A stretch of DNA of 64,000 nucleotides from assembly GCF_033170385.1 (NCBI RefSeq), contig NZ_CP126170.1, forward strand, positions 520,001 to 584,000. Direction: 5' to 3'. The notes under the pieces are model-generated. The model was not told the DNA's origin and searched no databases. It worked only from the letters and a program-made list of their open reading frames with translations. Position numbers and translations under genes: made by a program. Below, in pieces: positions 49,584 through 57,844 of this stretch (positions are counted from its first letter, which is position 1; every line of letters begins with the position of its first letter). Origin of the DNA: Xanthomonas rydalmerensis. Lineage in GTDB: Bacteria > Pseudomonadota > Gammaproteobacteria > Xanthomonadales > Xanthomonadaceae.

Positions 49584-50398
49584 GGTGCCGGCTCCACGGC
49601 CGGCAGCGCCCAGTCGGCCTGCAGGCGTTGGTAGGCACTGCGCGGCAGCAGCACGAACAGCGGGGCCGCGGACGGCTGCAGCCACGCCAGCAGCCGCTGC
49701 ATGTCGGCCGGCTGCATCGCGGTGCAGCCGGCGGTGGGGGCGCCCGGGGCGCGCCACAGGTGGGCGAAGATGCAGCTGCCGGCGCCGGGCGTGGCTTGCG
49801 CGTTGTGCTGGATCACGAAGCCCTCGCGGTAGCGCTGATCACCGTCGTGTTGCAGGTCCAGGCGCATGGGTTCGGTGGACCCGGCCACCGCGGCGTTACC
49901 GACCTTGTCGGCGTCGACGATGCGGTTGTACAGCGGCGAGTCCGGCACATCGATGCAGTAGTTGCTCTGCTGCATCGCCTGGTAGGGCATGGCGCTGTCG
50001 ATACGCGGCGCGTAGCCGAAGGCCTCGCCGATGGTGAACACCCCGGCCGGGCTGCGGCCGTCGCCTTCGCGCTTCTGCGGACCGTCCGCTTGTGCCGGAT
50101 GCAGACCCAGGCCCCAGGCGCTGCCGTGGCGGCCGAGGCTCACGTCGAAGGCCTGCCCGTGCGCTTGCCAACCCTGCGCGTCGCGCTCGAATGCCTGTAG
50201 CCGCCCCTGCGGGCTATCCCAGTCCGGCGCTAGTACCAGGATCAGTTGCTGCGCGCGCTGCAAGGCGGGCGCGGCGCCGTTGTCGGCGGCCACGCCCGGC
50301 GCGGCGATCAGGAGGCACAGCAGGGCCAGGCCGATGCGCCAGGCGCGGTGGCGGCCGGCGTGCAGTGGCGTGGCAGGGGACCGATGGAGCAGGGGCAT
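49580..50398 (-). CDS. L,D-transpeptidase (YkuD family)
   Basis: The 272-aa protein has an export signal (IGLALLCLLIAAPGVAAD) and a YkuD domain with the catalytic motif HLWRAPGAPTAGCTAM, which contains the active-site His and Cys. It cross-links or modifies peptidoglycan in the periplasm, or is a YafK/ErfK-like wall-remodelling enzyme. ATG 50398 is preferred because GGAG lies six bases upstream; ATG 50404 and 50419 are in frame. It overlaps the permease by four bases and is preceded by the large inverted-repeat island. Confidence 0.9.
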   Translation of the reverse strand: MPLLHRSPATPLHAGRHRAWRIGLALLCLLIAAPGVAADNGAAPALQRAQQLILVLAPDWDSPQGRLQAFERDAQGWQAHGQAFDVSLGRHGSAWGLGLHPAQADGPQKREGDGRSPAGVFTIGEAFGYAPRIDSAMPYQAMQQSNYCIDVPDSPLYNRIVDADKVGNAAVAGSTEPMRLDLQHDGDQRYREGFVIQHNAQATPGAGSCIFAHLWRAPGAPTAGCTAMQPADMQRLLAWLQPSAAPLFVLLPRSAYQRLQADWALPAVEPAP

Positions 50399-50608
50399 TG
50401 GCATCTCCGGTGGCGGCATGGGCGGGTGGGCGCGCCATGGGTGAACGGTAGCGCAGTTGCGAGGCGGATGGCGCGCGCTGGTGCCGCTCGCTTGCCGGCA
50501 ACTCGGCCGATGCAGTGGATGGCGGGTGGTGTATGTGCTGGTGAAGTGTGGGCAGTGGTATCGGTGTTGTGTCGTGGGTGCCCATGCCGCACCACGGCAA
50601 GCTGATCC

Positions 50609-50940
<332 letters not shown>

Positions 50941-50974
50941 TTGCACTTGCTCTTGCTGCTGCCGCAGCTGGATT

Positions 50975-51040
50975 GCAGGAGCGACTTGAGCGGCGACAGG
51001 GATTATCGATCACGTCGGTCGCGGCTAAAGCCGCTCCTAC
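50975..51040. repeat. Dispersed palindromic (REP-like) element, copy 5
   Basis: One arm is intact (GGCTAAAGCCGCTCCTAC at its outer end); the other is degraded (GCAGGAGCGACTTGAGCGGC). It occupies the loop between the two long arms, so it is either an insertion or the original loop. Confidence 0.85.
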
Positions 51041-51069
51041 AGTCTTTCTCCTCCGACTCAAGCTTGAAG

Positions 51070-51388
51070 CAACGGCAAAGGCTTTCGCCCTTTCGGGCGA
51101 GTTACTTTTCTTTGCTCGCGCAAAGAAAAGGTAACCAAAAGAAAGCGCGCCCTGCCTACGCGCCCTCCGCGCTGCGCGCTCCGGGTCCGCGAACCAGACG
51201 GGATCCGCGGAAGGGGCATCCTGCCCCTGCCGCGGACGGCGCACGTCCATGTGCGCCGCCCTTCGGGTTTTTCCCGCCTGGTTCGCCGCTTCGGAAGGGA
51301 ACCCGGTAAGTCAAAAGCCAAAGCAACGGCAACAGCAAGAGCCACAACCACAGCAACAGCAACAGCAACAGCAACAGCCAAAGCGACA
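51070..51388 (-). repeat. Right arm of large inverted repeat
   Basis: Read on the minus strand it repeats the left arm: GTTGCTGTTGCTGTTGC runs, TTTTGACTTACCGGGTTCCC, the GC-rich core and a hairpin at 51101-51135 (GTTACTTTTCTTTGC, loop TCGC, then the complement with one extra G). It ends 39 bases before the xylR stop codon. Confidence 0.88.
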
Positions 51389-51426
51389 CCTGCAACCGCA
51401 CCGATAGCGCCGCCAGTGTGCTGGCC

Positions 51427-52533
51427 TCACGGCTCGCCCGATGGCGCGCGAACCGCCAGCGGCCGCGAGACGGAGTCGCGCGTGACCAGGCGGTGCGGCA
51501 CTACGTGATTGACGCTGATGCGCTCGGCGCCAGCAGCCTGCCGGATCTCCCGCAGCAGCAGGTCGATCGCCGTGTCGGTCATGTCCGCCACCGGTTGATG
51601 GATGGTGGTCAGCTCCGGCCACACCATCGTCGCCGCCGACGTATCGTCGAACCCCACCACCGACAGATCCTCCGGCACCTTCAGGCGACGACGGTGCGCC
51701 ACCGACACCACGGCCGAGGCCATGTCGTCGTTGCTTGCGAAAATCGCGCTCGGGCGCGCCTGCAAGGCCAACAACCGTTCGGCCGCCTCCAGGCCGGCGC
51801 GATAGGTGAAGTCGCCCGGCTGCACCAGCGCGGCGTCGTAGCCGATGCCGGCATCGGCCAGGGCATCCCGGTAGCCCTGCCAGCGGTGCGCACTGGCGGT
51901 CTGGTTCGGGTCGCCGGTGATGTAGCCGATGCGGGTATGCCCGTGCGCGATCAGGTGCGACACCAGGTCATGGCTGGCGCGGCGGTCGTCGATGCGCACG
52001 CAGGAGATCCTGTCGCTGAACCGGCCGGACGCGATGGAGACGACGGGAATCCCGGCGTCGGCGAACACGGCGACGATGGCCTTCGATTCGCACAACGGTG
52101 CCGGGAGAAGCACGCCCGCCACGCTGGTGCAGAGCGTGTGCGCGGCGGCGCGGCGTGCACGCGGACCCAACCCATCCCAGGTGGCGATCACCAACTGCGC
52201 CGCCGCGCGGGTGGATCCGCGCAGCGCGCCGACCAGCAGTTCGCGCAGATAGCTGGAACTGGGATTGGTATAGATCAACGCGATGCAGGTGTGCTGCGCC
52301 GCGGCGAGGGCGCTGGCGGCCGGGTTGGGCCGGTAATCCAGGGCGCGCACGCTGCGCATCACCCGCTCGCGCGTGCTCTCGCGTACGCCGGCATGACCAT
52401 GGGTGACGCGCGAGACGGTCATCGGCGAGACGCCCGCATGCGCCGCGACGTCGTCGATGGTGATGGCGCTCCCTCTTCGACGCGTCGTTTTGGAGGTGCT
52501 CTTCAAGGAATGCGGTCCTTTGTTGCGACGCAT
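51427..52533 (-). CDS. xylR: LacI-family repressor of the xylose locus (XylR)
   Basis: The 368-aa regulator has a LacI helix-turn-helix (residues 24-45, ITIDDVAAHAGVSPMTVSRV) after a basic N-terminus, and a periplasmic-binding-type sensor domain with SVVGFDDTSAA and TTIHQPVADM near the end. It is expected to bind palindromes centred on a CG step and to be released by xylose or a derivative. It is divergent from the receptor gene, with a perfect TAGCGCTA box 45 bases before its own start, so it likely controls itself and its neighbours. ATG 52533 is the start; the very long frame beyond it is a shadow. Gene symbol follows from context. Confidence 0.88.
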   Translation of the reverse strand: MRRNKGPHSLKSTSKTTRRRGSAITIDDVAAHAGVSPMTVSRVTHGHAGVRESTRERVMRSVRALDYRPNPAASALAAAQHTCIALIYTNPSSSYLRELLVGALRGSTRAAAQLVIATWDGLGPRARRAAAHTLCTSVAGVLLPAPLCESKAIVAVFADAGIPVVSIASGRFSDRISCVRIDDRRASHDLVSHLIAHGHTRIGYITGDPNQTASAHRWQGYRDALADAGIGYDAALVQPGDFTYRAGLEAAERLLALQARPSAIFASNDDMASAVVSVAHRRRLKVPEDLSVVGFDDTSAATMVWPELTTIHQPVADMTDTAIDLLLREIRQAAGAERISVNHVVPHRLVTRDSVSRPLAVRAPSGEP

Positions 52534-52577
52534 GATGACAAGCGATATCCCAGGTGCGTAGTCTGCGCTCGACGCGA

Positions 52578-52591
52578 TGATAGCGCTATCA
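52578..52591. promoter_or_regulatory. XylR operator (xyl-box), perfect palindrome
   Basis: TGATAGCGCTATCA is a perfect 14-base palindrome. It matches the Xanthomonas xyl-box consensus TGGTAGCGCTAACA closely and lies between the divergent xylR and receptor genes, where it can control both. Confidence 0.82.
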
Positions 52592-52777
52592 ATCAGCGGC
52601 AGTCGGGCTCGGGGGGAGCCTTTATCGCGCGTCGTCTGGCAATCCTGAAACGGAGTTTTGAGTCGCAGCGAACGCACAGCGCGCTGCGATGTTCGGCGTG
52701 GAAGACGGGCATCGCCCGTGCGTGCCTCTTGGGGGAGGGGCGATACATCCATCGATCGCATGTCAGAGGGGAGAGTC

Positions 52778-52828
52778 ATGAGCGCTTCTATGTTTCGTCG
52801 TAGCCCAGACCTGGGGGCTCGTCCATGA
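52778..52828 (+). CDS. Possible 16-aa leader peptide before the receptor gene
   Basis: A short frame MSASMFRRSPDLGARP starts at an ATG behind a strong AGAGGGGAGAG ribosome binding site, and its TGA overlaps the receptor ATG as ATGA. The receptor start itself has only a weak ribosome binding site. Translation coupling or leader-mediated control is therefore plausible. It is a real ORF in the sequence but has no family support; it may be a chance frame. Confidence 0.45.
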   Translation: MSASMFRRSPDLGARP

Positions 52829-55800
52829 GCCGCACACTGGCGAAGTTCAAATCCAGGGCCATGTTCACCTTCGTCGGTGGCGTCCTGGTCATCAATCCCG
52901 CATTCGCGCAGGACGCGTCGACGCCGGCACCGGCGGCCGAGCAACAGGCGCAGAGCAGCCCGACGCAGCTGGACACCGTGCAGGTCACCGGCCTGCGCAA
53001 CAGCCTCAGCCAGGCGATGGACATCAAGCGCGATTCCGCGGGTGTGGTGGATGCCATCAGTGCCGAGGACATCGGCAAGTTTCCCGACACCAACCTGGCC
53101 GAGTCGCTGCAGCGCATCACCGGCATCTCCATCGAGCGACGCGACGGCGAAGGCGCACAGGTCACCGCGCGCGGCTTCGGCCCGCAGTTCAACATGGTGA
53201 CGCTCAACGGGCGGCAGATGCCCGGCGCCGATGCGTTCGGCGCTGCCGGGCAGGTCGCCATTGGCGGTGTCGACGGCGGCACCCGCGCCTTCAACTTCGC
53301 CCAGCTCGCCGCCGAAGCGATCAATGGCATCGAGGTCTACAAGACCAGCCAGGCCAACATGCCCAGCGGCGGCATCGGCGCCACCATCAACATCCTGACT
53401 GCGCGTCCGTTCGACCACCAGGGCATCGTCGCCAGCGCCGGCGCCAAGGCGGTCTCCGACCGCAGCCAGCCGTTCGACGACGACCTGACGCCCGAACTGT
53501 CCGGCATCTTCAGCTACAGCAACCCGGACAAGACCTTCGGCGTCGGCGTGAGCGCGAGCTACCAGAAGCGCAAGGGCGGCTCGGTGCAGGCCACCGAGAA
53601 CTACTGGAATGTGCAGCCGTGGACCGGCTCGATGCCCGGCAACCCGACCGTGGTCAACGCCCCGCAGGCCGGTGCGCTGTACGCACGACCGAACGACTTG
53701 CGCTATGCGTTCTCCGAGTTCGAGCGCGAGCGCGTCAACGGCCAGGCGGTGCTGCAGTTCGCGCCCACCGACAGCCTGACCTTGACCCTGGACTACACCT
53801 ATTCGACCAACGAGATCACCGAGAATCGTGGCGAGCAGGGCATGTGGCTGCAGAACAGCAACTACACCGATGTGACGTTCGATACCAGCGGCGCGGTGGC
53901 CGTGCCGACCTACATCCGCGAAATCGCCGGCACCAAGGATTTCGGCCTCGAGCAGCAGCGCAGCATGCAGAAGTACAAGCTGGGTTCGCTCGGTCTGAAC
54001 GCGGTGTGGAACGTGACCGACCGGCTCAAGCTCAGCTTCGACGCGCACGACTCGAAGAACGAAAGCCGCCCGAACGATCCGCTGACCGGTGGCGGCTCCA
54101 TCTTCATGAGCATCGCCGGCACCAACAACTGCACCTCCGGTCCGCAATGCGGCGGGTCCTGGGTGCAGGAGCTGAACTTCAACAACGGCCTGCCGATCGG
54201 CACACAGGTCTGGTATCCGAGCGACGCCGACGCCGCGGCCAGGACCAACGGCGTGGTCAACCCGGGCTTCGTGCCGGGCGAGATCGGTACGCAGGTGCTG
54301 CGGGTCAACTCGCAGAGCCAGATCAGCCAGATCAAGCAGGCCCGCGTGGATGGCGAGTGGAGCTTCGACCAGGGCCGCTTCCAGTTCGGCGTGGACAGCA
54401 ACAAGTCGACCACCCATCGCATCCAGGCCGCCGAGGCGTATTCCACCCTGGGCGACTGGGGCGTGGCCAATGTCGACCGGGATACCGCCGGCGGCCTGAT
54501 GAACCTGATGCAGCCGGTCAACATCATCGGCCTGTTCCATGACTACGGCGGCAGCAGTTGGCCGGCATGGCGGGGCGATGCGGGCAGGCTCGCGGAATGG
54601 GCGGCCAGCCAGTACGGCGTCGGCCTGGGCGTGAGCCCGCAGCGCGCCGCCGACAACTTCGTGGAAGAGAAGACCCGCTCGGCCTATTTCCAGGTCGAGC
54701 TGGATGGCGAGCTGGCCGGCATGCGCACCAATACCCGGCTGGGCGTGCGCTACGAAACCACCGACGTGGTGTCGACCTCGGTCATCGCCACGCCCGAAGC
54801 GATCGAGTGGCAGTCCAACAACGACTTCCGCGTGGTGCTGTCCAACGAGCAGCAACCGTTCAGCGAAAAGACCAGCTACAGCTACATCCTGCCCAACCTC
54901 GATTTCAGCATCGATCTCAGCGAGACGCTGAAGGGGCGCGTCTCGTTCGGCAAGAGCATCGCGCGCGCGCCGATCGGCAACCTCTATGCCGGTCCCGGGG
55001 CACAGCAGCCGTTCGGCTCGGTGCTGATCGATCCGTCCTCGCGGGCCAGCGGCACCGCACAGAACCCGTCGTTGAAGCCGCTGGAGTCCGACAACCTGGA
55101 CCTGGCGCTGGAGTGGTACTTCGCCGATGCGAGCTATCTGTCGGTGACGTACTGGAACAAGTCGGTCAACAATTTCGTCGGCAATACCGTGGTGCAGGAG
55201 ACGCTGTACGGCCTGCGCGATCCGACCTCCGGTCCGGACGCGAGGACGGCCCTGGGGTTCCTCACCAGCGGTGCCTGCCTTGCCCAGGTCGGCCCGGCCA
55301 ATGCGGCGGCCTGCTCGGCCAACGATACGTCGTTGTTCACTGCGCTGGCCTTGCTGCGCAACAACCCGGCCGGCCTGGCCGCCTACAACGGCACCGGCGC
55401 GCAGGTGCTGGCGACCGAAGCGGCCTACGATCTCTATGGCGAGGCCGACGATCCGTTGTACGAGTTCAACGTCAACCGCCCGATCAACCAGAACCAGGCC
55501 AAGCTGCATGGCTGGGAACTCGGCGGGCAGTACTTCCTCGGCGACACCGGGTTCGGCATCCTCGCCAACTACACCATCGTCAAAGGCGACGTCGGCTACG
55601 ACAATGCCGGCGACCCCAGCATCGACCAGTTCGCGCTCACCGGCCTGAGCGACACCGCCAATGCGGTGCTGATGTACGAAAAGTACGGCTGGTCGGTGCG
55701 CCTGGCCTGGAACTGGCGCGACCAGTACCTGATCCTGGCCAACCAGGGCACCAGCCGCAATCCGTACTATGTGGAACCGTACGAACAGTGGGACCTCAGC

Positions 55801-55956
55801 GTGAACTACACGTTGAACGACAACTGGTCGTTCGGGCTGGAGGCGATCAACCTGACCGGCGAGGACGTGCGCTGGCGCTCGCGCACCTCGCAGATGATCG
55901 TCAAGCTGGCCGACCAGAGTCCGCGTTACATGCTGGGCGTTCGCTACAAGTTCTGA
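52825..55956 (+). CDS. TonB-dependent receptor of the xylose/xylan locus
   Basis: The 1043-aa outer membrane receptor has a signal peptide ending AFAQ, a plug domain with AGVVDAISAEDIGKFPDTNL and VTARGFGPQFNMVTLNGRQM, and a long beta-barrel ending in GVRYKF with a C-terminal Phe. The plug opening is of the Xanthomonas/Caulobacter carbohydrate receptor type. It takes up a xylan-derived oligosaccharide using TonB energy, by inference from location. It is divergent from xylR with the xyl-box between; sapC follows after about 95 bases. The start is weakly supported by ribosome binding site and may be coupled to the leader frame. Confidence 0.94.
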   Translation: MSRTLAKFKSRAMFTFVGGVLVINPAFAQDASTPAPAAEQQAQSSPTQLDTVQVTGLRNSLSQAMDIKRDSAGVVDAISAEDIGKFPDTNLAESLQRITGISIERRDGEGAQVTARGFGPQFNMVTLNGRQMPGADAFGAAGQVAIGGVDGGTRAFNFAQLAAEAINGIEVYKTSQANMPSGGIGATINILTARPFDHQGIVASAGAKAVSDRSQPFDDDLTPELSGIFSYSNPDKTFGVGVSASYQKRKGGSVQATENYWNVQPWTGSMPGNPTVVNAPQAGALYARPNDLRYAFSEFERERVNGQAVLQFAPTDSLTLTLDYTYSTNEITENRGEQGMWLQNSNYTDVTFDTSGAVAVPTYIREIAGTKDFGLEQQRSMQKYKLGSLGLNAVWNVTDRLKLSFDAHDSKNESRPNDPLTGGGSIFMSIAGTNNCTSGPQCGGSWVQELNFNNGLPIGTQVWYPSDADAAARTNGVVNPGFVPGEIGTQVLRVNSQSQISQIKQARVDGEWSFDQGRFQFGVDSNKSTTHRIQAAEAYSTLGDWGVANVDRDTAGGLMNLMQPVNIIGLFHDYGGSSWPAWRGDAGRLAEWAASQYGVGLGVSPQRAADNFVEEKTRSAYFQVELDGELAGMRTNTRLGVRYETTDVVSTSVIATPEAIEWQSNNDFRVVLSNEQQPFSEKTSYSYILPNLDFSIDLSETLKGRVSFGKSIARAPIGNLYAGPGAQQPFGSVLIDPSSRASGTAQNPSLKPLESDNLDLALEWYFADASYLSVTYWNKSVNNFVGNTVVQETLYGLRDPTSGPDARTALGFLTSGACLAQVGPANAAACSANDTSLFTALALLRNNPAGLAAYNGTGAQVLATEAAYDLYGEADDPLYEFNVNRPINQNQAKLHGWELGGQYFLGDTGFGILANYTIVKGDVGYDNAGDPSIDQFALTGLSDTANAVLMYEKYGWSVRLAWNWRDQYLILANQGTSRNPYYVEPYEQWDLSVNYTLNDNWSFGLEAINLTGEDVRWRSRTSQMIVKLADQSPRYMLGVRYKF

Positions 55957-56050
55957 GGAAGGCGGAGAGGATCTCTTCGCATGTCGTCACGGGCGCCGCC
56001 GCGGTTGCGGCGGTGTCCCGTGCCAGGCTCCACCGGGAGTGCGCACCACC

Positions 56051-56809
56051 ATGCCGCGTTACGAAATGCTCAACAACATCGCCCACCGCGACCTGCGCGT
56101 GGCCACCGACTTCGGCCCCGAGTTCGGCGATGCGGTGGGCATGGTGCCGGCCTACCCGAGCGAGTTCGCCGAGTTGCAGCGCGAGTATCCGATCTTCCTG
56201 CGCAAGGATCCGGCGACCGGCGCGTGGCAGTCCGTGGCGTTGCTGGGGTTCGAGCAGCACGAGAACCTGTTCCTGCACGAGCGGCGCTGGACGGCGTCGT
56301 ATCTGCCCGGGGCGGCGGCCAAGGGGCCGTTCCTCATCGGGTTCCAGGAGCAGCGGATCGATGGCGTGCTCAGCCAGGAAGCGGTCCTGCACGTGGACAT
56401 GGAGCATCCGCGGGTGACCGCGATGCAGGGCGAGCCGGTGTTCCTGCCGCAGGGCGGCAACACGCCCTATCTCGACCACATCGCCGGAGTGCTGCGCGGC
56501 ATCCACGAGGGCCATGCGTTCGGCGCGGACATGTTCGCCGCGCTCGATGCACAGGGGTTGATCCAGCCCGTCGCGCTCGACGTGCAACTCGATGCGCAGC
56601 ATCGGGTCGGCGTCAACGGCCTGCATGCGATCGACCGCGAACGCCTGGCCGGGCTGGACGGTCCTGCGCTGGCCGCGCTCAACCGCGCCGGCTATCTGGA
56701 GGGCGCGTACCTGATGCTGGCTTCGCTGCACAACATGCGCCGCCTGATCGCCGAGAAACAGCGACGCCTGCGCCTGCAGGATGCCGCCGGCGCGGCAGGC
56801 AGGAACTGA
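56051..56809 (+). CDS. SapC family protein
   Basis: The 252-aa soluble protein matches the SapC family: MPRYEMLNNIAHRDLRVAT, PAYPSEFAELQREYPIFLRK, then NLFLHERRWTASYLP and the late GAYLMLASLHNMRRLIAEKQ. The name comes from an S-layer-related Campylobacter gene and says nothing certain about function here. GGGAG upstream supports ATG 56051; GTG 56039 is an alternative. In Xanthomonas and Caulobacter this gene follows TonB receptors together with the two next genes. No signal peptide is seen. Confidence 0.9.
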   Translation: MPRYEMLNNIAHRDLRVATDFGPEFGDAVGMVPAYPSEFAELQREYPIFLRKDPATGAWQSVALLGFEQHENLFLHERRWTASYLPGAAAKGPFLIGFQEQRIDGVLSQEAVLHVDMEHPRVTAMQGEPVFLPQGGNTPYLDHIAGVLRGIHEGHAFGADMFAALDAQGLIQPVALDVQLDAQHRVGVNGLHAIDRERLAGLDGPALAALNRAGYLEGAYLMLASLHNMRRLIAEKQRRLRLQDAAGAAGRN

Positions 56810-56811
56810 GC

Positions 56812-57831
56812 GTGCCGGACGGCGCGGCCATGCGGACACTGGAGGGCGTGCAGCCCACGGCCCTGCCATTGCAGGCGCTGGTGGCGGCCGGGGAACCGGT
56901 GGTCTTGCGCGGCATCGCGCGCGACTGGGGCTTGGTCCAGGCCGGCTTGCGCTCCACGCAGGACGCGTTGGCCTACCTGCGCGGTTTCGATGCGGGCGTG
57001 CCGGTTCCATATTCCTTCGGCGAACCCGGGATCGAGGGGCGCCCGTTCTACAACGCGGACTTCACCCAGTTGAATTTCGAGGTCCGGCGCGGACCGCTGA
57101 CGCAGGTGCTGGATGCGATCGCCGCCGCCCTCGAGGATCCGCGGCCGCCCACCTACTATGTCGCGTCGCTGCCGATCGAGCGGGCGCTGCCGGGGTTCGC
57201 GCAGGCCAACGACGCCGGCCTGGCCGGGCAGGGCATCGATGCGCCGGCCAGCATCTGGATCGGCAACCGCGTCATCGCCTCCTGCCATTTCGACACGCCG
57301 GACAACCTGGCCTGCTGCGCCGTGGGCCGACGCCGCTTCACCCTGTTTCCGCCGGAGCAGATCGACAACCTGTATCCGGGACCGCTGGAACCGACGCCGG
57401 GCGGCCAGGTGGTCAGCGTCGTGGATGTCGATCGCCCCGACTTCGCGCGTTATCCGCGTTTCCGCGATGCCCTCGCCAGCGCGCAGCACGTCGAGCTGGA
57501 GCCGGGCGATGCGCTGTTCATCCCGAGCATGTGGTGGCACCACGTGCGCAGCCTGGCGCCGTTCAACGTGCTGGTGAACTACTGGTGGCGCAGCGCGCCT
57601 GCCTTTTTGCCCTCGCCGCTGACGGCGCTGCAGCACGCGATGTGGGCGCTGCGCGATCTGCCGGCACGCGAGAAGCAGGCCTGGGCGAAGCTCTTCGACT
57701 ACTACGTGTTCGGTCCCGGCGAACGTGCAGGCCAGCACCTGCCCGAGGCAGCCCGGGGCGAGCTGGCCCCGTTCGACGAGGCACGGGCGCGCCGCACGCG
57801 CGCGCAGTTGCTGGCGCGGCTCAACCGCTGA
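56812..57831 (+). CDS. Cupin-8 / JmjC-like oxygenase domain protein
   Basis: The 339-aa protein begins at GTG 56812, six bases after AGGAA and only two bases after the sapC stop. It has the cupin_8 core: VVLRGIARDWG, the CHFDTPDN segment with a probable iron-binding His/Asp pair, and a second His in HVELEPGDALFIPSMWWHHV followed by PFNVLVNYWW. That is the metal set of 2-oxoglutarate hydroxylases of the FIH type. A hydroxylase acting on a protein or small molecule is inferred. It is the middle gene of the SapC-cupin-halogenase trio. Confidence 0.88.
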   Translation: MPDGAAMRTLEGVQPTALPLQALVAAGEPVVLRGIARDWGLVQAGLRSTQDALAYLRGFDAGVPVPYSFGEPGIEGRPFYNADFTQLNFEVRRGPLTQVLDAIAAALEDPRPPTYYVASLPIERALPGFAQANDAGLAGQGIDAPASIWIGNRVIASCHFDTPDNLACCAVGRRRFTLFPPEQIDNLYPGPLEPTPGGQVVSVVDVDRPDFARYPRFRDALASAQHVELEPGDALFIPSMWWHHVRSLAPFNVLVNYWWRSAPAFLPSPLTALQHAMWALRDLPAREKQAWAKLFDYYVFGPGERAGQHLPEAARGELAPFDEARARRTRAQLLARLNR

Positions 57832-57844
57832 TGGGAGCATCGAC

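Noticed and set aside
51427..55509. A 1360-residue minus frame that includes XylR
   Set aside because: Only its last 368 residues are the LacI protein; the rest is antisense to the TonB receptor.
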